Source: Streptomyces sp. CoH27
Lineage (GTDB): Bacteria > Actinomycetota > Actinomycetes > Streptomycetales > Streptomycetaceae
DNA: 64,000 nt
Assembly: GCF_020181035.1 (NCBI RefSeq)
Contig: NZ_JAIQYY010000011.1
Coordinates: 124,001 to 188,000, forward strand
Reading direction: 5' to 3'
Shown: piece after piece, positions 24,874 to 32,195 of the stretch
Position numbering within the stretch: the stretch's first letter is position 1
Layout of the letters: every line of letters starts with the position of its first letter
Position numbers and translations under genes: made by a program
The notes under the pieces: generated by a model
What the model was told of the DNA's origin: nothing
The model's database searches: none
The model's input: the letters and a program-made list of their open reading frames with translations, nothing else

Positions 24874-26010
24874 ATGGTCATCGCAGCCCATCCCGCCCCC
24901 TCCCCCGCCCCCTCCCTCCGGCGCGCCGCCCGGGTACGGCACCTCGGTCCGAACTGGTACGCCGCAGTCATGGGCACCGCCATCGTCGGCTCGGCCGGTG
25001 TCGCGCTGCCCGGACACGGGGCGGTGCCGAGCGGTGTGCTCGCCGGGGTCTGGGCGCTGTCCCTGATCGCGCTGACGGCGCTGCTCACCGCCCGCACCCT
25101 GCACTGGGTCCACCACCGCGACCAGGCCCGTGCCCACCTCCTCGACCCGGCCATGGCGCCCTTCTACGGCTGTCTGTCCATGGCCCTGCTGGCGGTCGGA
25201 GCCGGTGCCATGACCGCCGGGCTGCCCCTGCTCGGCACGGGGACGGCGGTCGCGCTGGACACCGTGCTGTTCAGCGCCGGTACGGCGGTCGGGCTCACGG
25301 CCACCGTGGCCGTGCCGTACCTGATGGCCGTACGCCACCGCGCCGAGCCGGTGGCGGCGACCCCGGTGTGGCTGCTGCCGCTGGTCGCGCCGATGGTGTC
25401 GGCCGCGCTCGGTCCGCTGCTCGTGCCGCATCTGCCGGCGGGGCAGCCCCGCGAGACCTTGCTGCTGGCCTGCTTCGCGATGTTCGGACTGAGCCTGATC
25501 ATGACGCTGCTGATGCTGGCGCTCGTCTTCGCCCGGCTGGTCACCCGCGGTCCGCTGCCGCTCGCGCTCACCCCGACCCTGTTCCTGGTCCTGGGCCCGC
25601 TCGGGCAGTCCACGACCGCGCTCGCCAAGATCGCGGACGCGGCTCCCGGCGTCGTACCGGCCCCGTACGACCGCGGTCTCGGTGTCCTCGCCGTGCTCTA
25701 CGGGGTGCCGGTGATGGGTTTCGCGCTGCTGTGGCTGGCGCTCTCCGTCGCGCATGTGGTGCGGGCCCGGCGTCATGGAATGGGCTTCGCGATGACGTGG
25801 TGGGCGTTCACCTTCCCCGTGGGCACGTGTGTCACCGGCGCCGCGGCCCTCGCCCGGCACACGGGCCTCGGGTGCTACGACGCGCTGGCCGTCGCGCTGT
25901 ACACCGTCCTGGTCGGCGCGTGGCTGGCGGCCGCCACCGGGACCGTACGCGGCCTGCTCAGCGGCGAGCTGCTCGCAGGGCCTCGCCCAGCGCCCTCGGC
26001 GCTTCGGTGA
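24874..26010 (+). CDS. TDT-family exporter (TehA/C4-dicarboxylate-sulfite type)
   Basis: A 378-residue membrane protein with about ten hydrophobic segments spread over its length, opening with HLGPNWYAAVMGTAIVGSAG, the signature of the tellurite-resistance/dicarboxylate transporter family. The family exports C4-dicarboxylates, sulfite or tellurite-related anions by membrane potential. Another conserved block is PTLFLVLGPLGQS. The divergent LysR gene is probably its regulator. The 3' end overlaps the BtuF-like gene by 53 bases in convergent orientation. Confidence 0.88.
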   Translation: MVIAAHPAPSPAPSLRRAARVRHLGPNWYAAVMGTAIVGSAGVALPGHGAVPSGVLAGVWALSLIALTALLTARTLHWVHHRDQARAHLLDPAMAPFYGCLSMALLAVGAGAMTAGLPLLGTGTAVALDTVLFSAGTAVGLTATVAVPYLMAVRHRAEPVAATPVWLLPLVAPMVSAALGPLLVPHLPAGQPRETLLLACFAMFGLSLIMTLLMLALVFARLVTRGPLPLALTPTLFLVLGPLGQSTTALAKIADAAPGVVPAPYDRGLGVLAVLYGVPVMGFALLWLALSVAHVVRARRHGMGFAMTWWAFTFPVGTCVTGAAALARHTGLGCYDALAVALYTVLVGAWLAAATGTVRGLLSGELLAGPRPAPSALR

Positions 26011-26680
26011 GCGAGGGGCCGTACCACGTCAGGTGCCGTCCGCTGACCAGCGCGCAGGGCAGCCCGGGGAAGGCCTCGGGGCCGTCGTCGGCGGTGAAGC
26101 GGTAGGGCTCGTCGGGCAGGACGACCAGGTCCGGGGCCGCCGCGCGCAGCTCCTCCAGGGGGATGCGGGGGTAGCGGTCGGGGTGGCCGGCGAAGACGTG
26201 GTCCACGCCGAGGCGGGCCAGCACGTCACCCGCGAAGGTGTCCCGGCCGAGCACCATCCAGGGCCGGCGCCAGATCGGTACGACCGCCCTCGTGCGGGCC
26301 GTCGGCTCCGGCAGGGCCGCCCAGGCCGCCTCCGCCTGCGCCAGCCAGCCCGGCCGCTCCGGCGCCCCGCACGCCCCGAGCACCCGCGCCAGCTCGGCGA
26401 AGGCCTGCGGCACGCCGCGCACCTCGGTGACCAGCACGTCGAGGCCCGCCGCGCGGAGGGCGTCGAGGTCGGGCGCGCGGTTCTCCTCCTCGTTGGCGAT
26501 CACCAGGTCGGGGGCGAGGGCGAGGATGCGGTCGAGCCCGGGATTCTTCGTACCGCCGATCCGGGTGATCTCCAGGTCGGCCGGATGGGCGCACCAGTCG
26601 GTGGCGCCGACGAGGGCGCCGGGGAGGGTGCAGGCGACGGCTTCGGTGAGGGACGGGACGAGGGAGACGACCCTCTTCAA
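25958..26680 (-). CDS. BtuF-like helical-backbone binding protein without signal peptide
   Basis: A 240-residue protein of the cobalamin/siderophore-binding fold: MKRVVSLVPSLTEAV, LVGATDWCAHP, NPGLDRILALAPDLVIANEEEN, then RRPWMVLGRDTFAGDVLARLG and LEELRAAAPDLVVLPDEPY. BtuF relatives are normally exported lipoproteins, but this protein has no signal peptide or lipobox and starts directly with the first strand. It therefore probably acts in the cytoplasm. No ABC permease or ATPase is adjacent. Its ATG overlaps the XRE-cupin stop by four bases (ATGA), so the pair is co-translated. Confidence 0.85.
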   Translation of the reverse strand: MKRVVSLVPSLTEAVACTLPGALVGATDWCAHPADLEITRIGGTKNPGLDRILALAPDLVIANEEENRAPDLDALRAAGLDVLVTEVRGVPQAFAELARVLGACGAPERPGWLAQAEAAWAALPEPTARTRAVVPIWRRPWMVLGRDTFAGDVLARLGVDHVFAGHPDRYPRIPLEELRAAAPDLVVLPDEPYRFTADDGPEAFPGLPCALVSGRHLTWYGPSLTEAPRALGEALRAARR

Positions 26681-27249
26681 CGAGACCTGTCCTGAACTGC
26701 CTCGATGTGCTCCGCCACCGCCACCACGACCACCCGGGTGTCCGGCACCGTCGCCCGCCAGCGATGCCGTACCCCACCGGTCAGATACAGGGTGTCGCCG
26801 CGGCCGAGGCGGTACGCGCGGCCCTCGGCCTCGATCTCCACCGCGCCGTCGGCGACGTACATCAACTCGTCGTTGCGGTGCTGGAACTCACGGCCGGCCT
26901 CGTGGTCGCCGGTGAACTCGGAGGCGTGCAGCTGATGGTGGCCGCGGACCAGGGAGCGGGTGCGCGGCTCGCCGCCGCCCTCGGCGCACGGGTCGGCACG
27001 GACGACGTCCACGCTGGCGGCCGGATCGGCGGCGGCGAGGAGCTCCACGGCCGTGGTGCACAGGGCGTCGGCCAGCTTCTCCAGGGACGCGCGGCTGGGG
27101 CGGGCCCGGTCGTTCTCGACCTGGCTGAGGAAGGGCACGGACAGGCCGCTGCGCTCGGCCACGACGGCGAGGGTCAGTTCCAGCGTGCGGCGGCGCCGGC
27201 GGACGGCCGCGCCCACCCGCACGGGCTGTTGCTCTTTGTGGTCGCCCAT
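26677..27249 (-). CDS. XRE-family regulator with C-terminal cupin domain
   Basis: A 190-residue regulator. An N-terminal helix-turn-helix (LTLAVVAERSGLSVPFLSQVEN, residues 25-80) is joined to a cupin_2 sensor (HASEFTGDHEAGREFQHRNDELMYVADGAVEIEAEG), with histidines and glutamates that can hold a metal or ligand. Proteins with this layout regulate small catabolic or transport operons. It is coupled by a four-base overlap to the BtuF-like gene, suggesting a shared ligand. Upstream is a gene-free stretch of 338 bases. Confidence 0.9.
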   Translation of the reverse strand: MGDHKEQQPVRVGAAVRRRRRTLELTLAVVAERSGLSVPFLSQVENDRARPSRASLEKLADALCTTAVELLAAADPAASVDVVRADPCAEGGGEPRTRSLVRGHHQLHASEFTGDHEAGREFQHRNDELMYVADGAVEIEAEGRAYRLGRGDTLYLTGGVRHRWRATVPDTRVVVVAVAEHIEAVQDRSR

Positions 27250-27587
27250 CGCTCCGGCTCCCTCCCTCGCTCGTCGTGCCTCGGTCGCTCCTGATGACTT
27301 CTCTGCACCCTACGCATGTTCGGCAAACCGTTTCACGCGCCTGCCACATCCCTGTCATGTCCCCGTGTCCCCACCCTCACGGTTCACGCCAGTATGCCGG
27401 GGTCGGGGAGCAGGTGGGAGGGGTGTCCGGGTCGGCCGCGAAGATGCCGACCACCTGGGCCGGGAACGCCGGTTCGGACCAAGGGAGATCACGTTCCGTG
27501 ATTGGCCGGATCCTTGTCGTACGCGGATACGCGACAACGAGGTCGCCGAGCGGGGTGGGTGTCGGTGCCGTGCGGCATGATGCGAGC
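27250..27587. other. Intergenic region with two inverted repeats
   Basis: No gene is supported here. An open frame runs into the exonuclease from 27276, but its composition is not coding-like. ATCACG-TTC-CGTGAT (27488-27502) and TTGTCG-N12-CGACAA (27514-27537) are perfect inverted repeats 50-100 bases upstream of the exonuclease start. A CATGAT hexamer at 27577-27582 could be a -10 for a nearly leaderless transcript. Confidence 0.5.
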
Positions 27588-28508
27588 GTGACCGGACGAC
27601 TCATGCTGCTCGACACCGCATCGCTGTACTTCCGCGCCTACTTCGGCGTCCCGGACTCCGTGAAGGCTCCCGACGGCACGCCGGTGAACGCCGTGCGCGG
27701 GCTGCTGGACTTCATCGACCGGCTGGTCAAGGACCACCGGCCGGAGCAGTTGGTGGCCTGCATGGACGCCGACTGGCGCCCGCAGTGGCGGGTGGACCTC
27801 ATCCCGACGTACAAGGCGCACCGGGTCGCAGAGGAGCACGAGGTGGGGCCGGACGAGGAGGAGGTGCCGGACACTCTGGCCCCGCAGGTGCCGGTCATCG
27901 AGGACGTGCTGGACGCCATCGGGATCGCCCGGGTCGGGGTGGCGGAGTACGAGGCGGACGATGTGATCGGCACGTTCACCGCGCGGGCCCAGGGCCCGGT
28001 GGACATCGTCACCGGCGACCGCGATCTGTATCAGCTGGTGGACGACGCGCGCGGGATCCGGGTGCTGTACCCGCTGAAGGGCGTCGGCACCCTCCAGCTG
28101 ACGGACGAGGCGGTGCTGCGCGAGAAGTACGGCGTCGACGGCCGGGGGTACGCGGATCTGGCACTGCTGCGCGGCGACCCGAGCGACGGCCTGCCGGGCG
28201 TGGCCGGGATCGGCGAGAAGACGGCCGCCAAGCTGCTCGCCGAGTTCGGTGATCTGGACGGGATCATGACGGCGCTGGACGACCCGCGGGCGAAGCTCAC
28301 GCCGTCGCAGCGCAAGCGACTGGACGAGGCCCGGCCGTATGTGGCGGTCGCGCCGAAGGTGGTGCGGGTGGCCGCGGACGTGCCGCTGCCGGACGTCGAC
28401 ACGGCGCTGCCGCACGCCCCGCGCGACCCGGAGGCGCTGGAGCGGCTGGCCGGGCGCTGGGGGCTCGGCGGCTCGCTGCAACGGCTGCTGACCACGCTGG
28501 CCGCCTGA
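27588..28508 (+). CDS. Stand-alone 5'-3' exonuclease (PIN/H3TH, Pol I N-domain type)
   Basis: A 306-residue flap/5' nuclease. The PIN-fold acidic residues occur in LMLLDTASLYFRAYFG, DADWRP, EYEADDVIGTF and IVTGDRDLYQLV. The helix-3-turn-helix DNA-binding region is LLRGDPSDGLPGVAGIGEKTAAKLLAEFG. It matches the N-terminal nuclease domain of DNA polymerase I, without the polymerase, so it should act on flaps, Okazaki fragments or RNA primers as a back-up to Pol I. GTG at 27588 (VTGRLMLLD) is chosen from the family N-terminus. Confidence 0.9.
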   Translation: MTGRLMLLDTASLYFRAYFGVPDSVKAPDGTPVNAVRGLLDFIDRLVKDHRPEQLVACMDADWRPQWRVDLIPTYKAHRVAEEHEVGPDEEEVPDTLAPQVPVIEDVLDAIGIARVGVAEYEADDVIGTFTARAQGPVDIVTGDRDLYQLVDDARGIRVLYPLKGVGTLQLTDEAVLREKYGVDGRGYADLALLRGDPSDGLPGVAGIGEKTAAKLLAEFGDLDGIMTALDDPRAKLTPSQRKRLDEARPYVAVAPKVVRVAADVPLPDVDTALPHAPRDPEALERLAGRWGLGGSLQRLLTTLAA

Positions 28509-28586
28509 CCCCGACCGGAATATTCCGGCAAAGCACGCCCACCGCGGCCCCGGAAGAGAGGTGTTGCACCGGAGCGAGGTGCTAAC

Positions 28587-28602
28587 TTAGGTAAACCTAA
28601 CC
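28587..28602. promoter_or_regulatory. Iron box (DmdR/DtxR-type operator)
   Basis: TTAGGTAAACCTAACC contains the perfect inverted repeat TTAGGT-AA-ACCTAA and matches the consensus of actinobacterial DtxR/IdeR/DmdR1 iron boxes. It lies 20 bases ahead of the siderophore-interacting protein gene's ribosome site, so that gene should be repressed by iron. Confidence 0.85.
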
Positions 28603-28621
28603 ACTTCGCAGGAGGTCCGTG

Positions 28622-29467
28622 ATGGCAGAGCGCCCGGGACGCAAGCCGCGCAAGACCCGTACCGCCCAGGTGGTGCGCACCGAGCGGCTGACCCCGCACA
28701 TGCAGCGTGTGGTGCTCGGCGGCGAGGGCCTGGCCGACTTCGCGGCAAACACCTGCACCGACCACTATGTGAAGCTGCTGTTCGGCCCGGCGGGCGTGAC
28801 CTATCCGGAGCCCTTCGACCTGGAGCGGATCCGCGAGGAGTTCCCCCGGGAGCAGTGGCCGGTGACCCGGACGTACACCGTGCGCGCCTGGGACCCCGAG
28901 CATCTGGAGATGACGCTGGACTTCGTCGTCCACGGCGACGAGGGTCTGGCCGGCCCGTGGGCCGCCCGGGTGCGGCCCGGCGAGACCGTGCGCTTCATGG
29001 GCCCCGGCGGCGCCTACGCCCCCGACGCGGAGGCCGACTGGCATCTGCTCGCCGGTGACGAGAGCGCGCTGCCCGCCATCGCCCGTGCCCTGGAGACGCT
29101 GCCCGCGGGGGCTGTGGCGCACGCCTTCGTGGAGGTGTCCGGGCCCGAGGAGGAGCAGAAGATCGACTCCGACGCGGCGGTCGTCTGGCTGCACCGCGGG
29201 GACCGGCCGGTCGGCGAGGCCCTGCTGGCGGCCGTACGGGGGCTGGAGTTCCCCGAGGGCCGGGTGCACGCGTTCGTGCACGGCGAGGCGGGCTTCGTGA
29301 AGGAGCTGCGCCGGCTGCTGCGGGTCGAGAAGCAGATCCCGCGCGAGGACCTGTCGATCTCCGGGTACTGGCGCCTGGGCCACAACGAGGACGGCTGGCA
29401 GGCCTCCAAGCGCGAGTGGAACGCCCGTATCGAGGCCGAGCAGGAGGACGGCGCGGCGGCTGCCTGA
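28622..29467 (+). CDS. Siderophore-interacting FAD protein (ferric-siderophore reductase)
   Basis: A 281-residue SIP-family flavoprotein. The FAD-binding barrel contains VTRTYTVRAWDPE (RxYT motif) and GPWAARVRPGETVRFMGPGG. The NAD(P)H-like domain contains HLLAGDESALPAIARALE and FPEGRVHAFVHGEAG, and the C-terminus is the usual REDLSISGYWRLGHNEDGW. Members reduce ferric siderophores in the cytoplasm to release iron. ATG at 28622 sits six bases after AGGAGG; the GTG one codon earlier is too close. The iron box upstream agrees with the function. It converges on the 5'-nucleotidase gene with 13 bases between. Confidence 0.95.
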   Translation: MAERPGRKPRKTRTAQVVRTERLTPHMQRVVLGGEGLADFAANTCTDHYVKLLFGPAGVTYPEPFDLERIREEFPREQWPVTRTYTVRAWDPEHLEMTLDFVVHGDEGLAGPWAARVRPGETVRFMGPGGAYAPDAEADWHLLAGDESALPAIARALETLPAGAVAHAFVEVSGPEEEQKIDSDAAVVWLHRGDRPVGEALLAAVRGLEFPEGRVHAFVHGEAGFVKELRRLLRVEKQIPREDLSISGYWRLGHNEDGWQASKREWNARIEAEQEDGAAAA

Positions 29468-29480
29468 ACGCCCCGCACCC

Positions 29481-30428
29481 TCAGGGTGCCGTCTCGTTGA
29501 TCCTGCCGAACGGGACGTGGACGCTGGGCGTGGTCCGGGACGTGCTCTCCAGGTGGGTCACCTGGTCGTCGAAGAAGAGGTGCGGCCGGAGCACCGCCAT
29601 GACCGCGCCCTTGTCTATGCCGCCGAGGAAGAAGGCGTCGTTGACCCGCACACCCCACTGCTTGAGGCTGTTCACGGCCCGCTCGTGGGCCGGGGCGTTG
29701 CGCGCGGTCACGATGGAGACGTGCACCCGGACCACGTAGTCCGGGTCGGCCTCGCGCCGTTCGGCCTCCCGGCGCTGGATCCGGTTCACCCCGGCGAGGA
29801 AGTCGCGCAGCGGCCCGGGGTCGTGCGGGGTCGCCGCGTTGCGGGCCTCGTGGGCGCGGAACTCCTCCAGGCCGCCGGACTGGTACACCCGCTCGGCGGC
29901 GTCACCGGCGAGCACCCCGTCGAAGTCGAACGCGATCCGCAGCTCCGGATCGGCGGGGTCGTCGGCATACGCCGAACCGAGCACATGCCCGGCCGGCAGG
30001 CCCGCGGCGACCGCCTCGCGCACGTCGGCGCCGTTCGCGGACAGGAACAGGGACATGTTCAGCGCCGTGACGAACGCGTACGGCGCTCTGCCCTGCATGA
30101 ACACGGCCCGGCTGATGGGCAGTTCATGGGCCTGGATCGACCGCATGACCCGAAGGCCCGTGTCGGGGTCGTTGCGGGAGAGGATGATGACCTCGACGAG
30201 CGGATCGCCCGGCTCGCCGAGGTCGTTCAGCGACAGCAGCCTGCGGAGGAACGCGAACGCCACTCCGGGCCGCAGCGTGTCGTCCAGATGCGCTTCCTGG
30301 TAGGCCCGGTAGGCCTCCTCGCCCTGTTCCCGGAAGACGGCGTCCGACTCCCGCAGATCGAACAGAGCGCTGGAGGCGACACCGACGACGAGTCGGCCCG
30401 CGAGGTCGTAGGGCGGCATGCCCTCCAT
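29481..30428 (-). CDS. 5'-nucleotidase (cN-I/NT5C1-like)
   Basis: A 315-residue cytosolic 5'-nucleotidase-family protein. The HAD-like metal motif is IAFDFDGVLAGDAAERVYQ, and a C-terminal FLGGIDKGAVMAVLRPHLFFDDQ gives the Lys and acidic pair of the later HAD motifs. An EVIILSRNDPDTGLRVMRSI block matches bacterial members of this family. It should dephosphorylate nucleoside monophosphates. ATG at 30428 is used; ATG at 30419 is possible but sits too close to its GGAGG. It lies 31 bases after the acetyltransferase gene on the same strand. Confidence 0.88.
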   Translation of the reverse strand: MEGMPPYDLAGRLVVGVASSALFDLRESDAVFREQGEEAYRAYQEAHLDDTLRPGVAFAFLRRLLSLNDLGEPGDPLVEVIILSRNDPDTGLRVMRSIQAHELPISRAVFMQGRAPYAFVTALNMSLFLSANGADVREAVAAGLPAGHVLGSAYADDPADPELRIAFDFDGVLAGDAAERVYQSGGLEEFRAHEARNAATPHDPGPLRDFLAGVNRIQRREAERREADPDYVVRVHVSIVTARNAPAHERAVNSLKQWGVRVNDAFFLGGIDKGAVMAVLRPHLFFDDQVTHLESTSRTTPSVHVPFGRINETAP

Positions 30429-30459
30429 CTTCACACCGTCCGGCCCCTCGGACGTCCGG

Positions 30460-31050
30460 TCAGTCGCCTCGCACGCGTGCGTGCAGATGCACGTCGTGCC
30501 AGCCGTCGGGATGGAGCAGGGCACTGCGCTTGATGCCCTCCGGGGCGAAGCCGACCTTCCCGGCCACCCGGCAGGAGGCCTGGTTGGCGGTGGCGTGCGA
30601 GAGCTCCAGGCGGTGCAGGCCGACCTCCTCGAACGCCCACCGGGACAGGGCGGTGGTGGCCCGTACGGCGACACCCCGGCCGCGCGCCCGTGCCACCGTC
30701 CAGTAGGCGACCTCGGCGACGCCGTCACCGAGCACGATGTCGCGCAGCGCGACCCGGCCCAGCAGTTCATCGCCGTCCGCGGCCACGACGGCCCACTGGG
30801 CCTGCCGCTCGCCCCGCCATTCCTGCTGCCACTGGCCGATCCAGCCGGCGGCCTCCTCCTCTGAGTCGCAGGACCTGATGTGCCACTGATGCATCAACGG
30901 GTCCTGGAAGGCCGCGTGCACGGCGGGCGCGTCCTGCGGCTGCCAGGGGCGCAGCAGAAGGCCGTCACCGGTGGGAAGGGTGGGCTGGGGGGTGCGGGCG
31001 AGGGTTCCGGCCGGCACGACCGGTCGCGTGAGGTAGGGCATGATCCACAT
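30460..31050 (-). CDS. RimJ/RimL-type GNAT acetyltransferase
   Basis: A 196-residue GNAT protein. LLLRPWQPQDAPAVHAAFQDP starts the domain. VAEVAYWTVARARGRGVAVRATTALSRWAF holds the acetyl-CoA pyrophosphate loop (R-x-x-G-x-A type), followed by GLHRLELSHATANQASCRVAGKVGF. This subclass acetylates N-termini of ribosomal proteins or small amines. The start is ATG at 31050 or ATG at 31041 (MPYLTRP). It heads a probable two-gene unit with the 5'-nucleotidase. Confidence 0.88.
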   Translation of the reverse strand: MWIMPYLTRPVVPAGTLARTPQPTLPTGDGLLLRPWQPQDAPAVHAAFQDPLMHQWHIRSCDSEEEAAGWIGQWQQEWRGERQAQWAVVAADGDELLGRVALRDIVLGDGVAEVAYWTVARARGRGVAVRATTALSRWAFEEVGLHRLELSHATANQASCRVAGKVGFAPEGIKRSALLHPDGWHDVHLHARVRGD

Positions 31051-31127
31051 CCTGACGGCCGCTCGGCCGTCGGCCCACCCCTTTTCCCGGCGTCCCGCCG
31101 GCCTGGCACCTCGTACCCTTGACCTCG

Positions 31128-32177
31128 ATGAGACGCCGTACCCCGCCCCCGCCCGCCCCGCTCCCCCAGCGCGACGGGGTGGATCCCGTACGGGTCCGGC
31201 TGCCCCGCGACGGGGCGTGGGCCACCGTCCGGGAGCATCTGGTGGAGCGGCTCACGGGGGCCGGGCCCGGGACGGTCGAGGGCATGTTCGCCGCCGGGCT
31301 GATCGTCGGCGCCGACGGGCGGGCGGTGGCGCCGGACGCGCCGTACGAGCCGGGCATGTACGTGTGGTTCCACCGCGAGCTGCCCCCCGAGGTGCCGGTG
31401 CCGTTCCCGGTGGAGGTGGTGTACCGGGACGCGCACATCGTCGTGGCCGACAAGCCGCACTTCCTCGCCACGACACCGCGCGGCGGGCATGTCACCGAGA
31501 CCGCGCTGGCCCGGCTGCGCCGCGAGCTGGACCTCCCGGCCCTGAGCGCCGCGCACCGCCTGGACCGGCTGACGGCGGGGCTCGTGCTGTTCACCGTACG
31601 GCCCGAGGAGCGCGGCGCGTACCAGAACCTGTTCCGGGACCGGCGGGTACGCAAGGAGTACGAGGCCGTCGCGCCGTACGACCCCGCGCTGACCCTGCCC
31701 CGCACCGTGCGCAGCCGGATCGTGAAGGAGCGCGGGGTGCTGGCGGCCCGCGAGGTCGAGGGCGAGCCGAACGCCGAGACCTATGTGGAACTGGCCGGGC
31801 ACCGGGGCGGGCTGGCCCGGTACCGGCTGGTGCCGGCGACCGGGCAGACCCATCAGCTCCGGGTGCACCTGAATGCGCTCGGCATACCCATCCTCGGCGA
31901 TCCCCTGTACCCGGTGGTGACCGCCCCGGTACCGGCCGACGACTTCCGGCAACCGCTCCAACTGCTCGCGCGACGACTGGAGTTCACGGACCCGGTCACG
32001 AGGGTGGAGCACAGGTTCGTCAGTGGGCGTGAGCTCCGAAGCGCCCCGAAGGGGCGCGAGGCTGTGTCGCTCATGCGGCTACCGCCGCGATGGGGGGTCC
32101 CCCCGGGTTCGAGCGAAGCCGAGAACGTGGGGGAGCGAGCAGCACCGATGAACCCGCATCCGCCGGACGGACCCTGA
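31128..32177 (+). CDS. RluA-family RNA pseudouridine synthase with repeat-derived C-terminus
   Basis: A 349-residue enzyme. An S4-like N-terminal region (REHLVERLTGAGPGTVEGMF) precedes the catalytic core with the essential Asp in AAHRLDRLTAGLVLFTV, then GRYRLVPATGQTHQLRVHLN-type elements (here RYRLVPATGQTHQLRVHL) and LGDPLYP. The core ends near RVEHRFVSG. About the last 45 codons are read through interspersed repeat copy 3, so the tail is not conserved protein. ATG at 31128 is preferred to the TTG at 31119; TACCCT eight bases upstream suggests a leaderless transcript. The RNA target is unknown. Confidence 0.9.
   Translation: MRRRTPPPPAPLPQRDGVDPVRVRLPRDGAWATVREHLVERLTGAGPGTVEGMFAAGLIVGADGRAVAPDAPYEPGMYVWFHRELPPEVPVPFPVEVVYRDAHIVVADKPHFLATTPRGGHVTETALARLRRELDLPALSAAHRLDRLTAGLVLFTVRPEERGAYQNLFRDRRVRKEYEAVAPYDPALTLPRTVRSRIVKERGVLAAREVEGEPNAETYVELAGHRGGLARYRLVPATGQTHQLRVHLNALGIPILGDPLYPVVTAPVPADDFRQPLQLLARRLEFTDPVTRVEHRFVSGRELRSAPKGREAVSLMRLPPRWGVPPGSSEAENVGERAAPMNPHPPDGP
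32041..32172. repeat. Interspersed Streptomyces repeat, copy 3, interrupted
   Basis: GCGCCCCGAAGGGGCGCG opens the element, then a TGCGGCT.CCGCCGCG core, then, after an interruption, AACCCGCATCCGCCGGACGG. It matches copies at 2569 and 8546. It forms the last part of the pseudouridine synthase coding sequence. Confidence 0.7.
32091..32135. repeat. Second repeat type nested in copy 3
   Basis: TGGGGGGTCCCCCCGG, then GTTCGAGCGAAGCCGAGAAC, then GTGGGGGAG. This G-run/C-run element with a CGAGCGAAGCCGAG centre is itself a common Streptomyces intergenic repeat. It sits exactly where copy 3 loses similarity to copies 1 and 2. Confidence 0.65.
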
Positions 32178-32195
32178 GCGGCACCCCGGAACGCG

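Noticed and set aside
27276..27587. In-frame upstream extension of the exonuclease (104 extra codons)
   Set aside because: The extension has no family similarity, many His/Pro/Arg/Cys residues, and the known N-terminus of this nuclease family fits the GTG at 27588.
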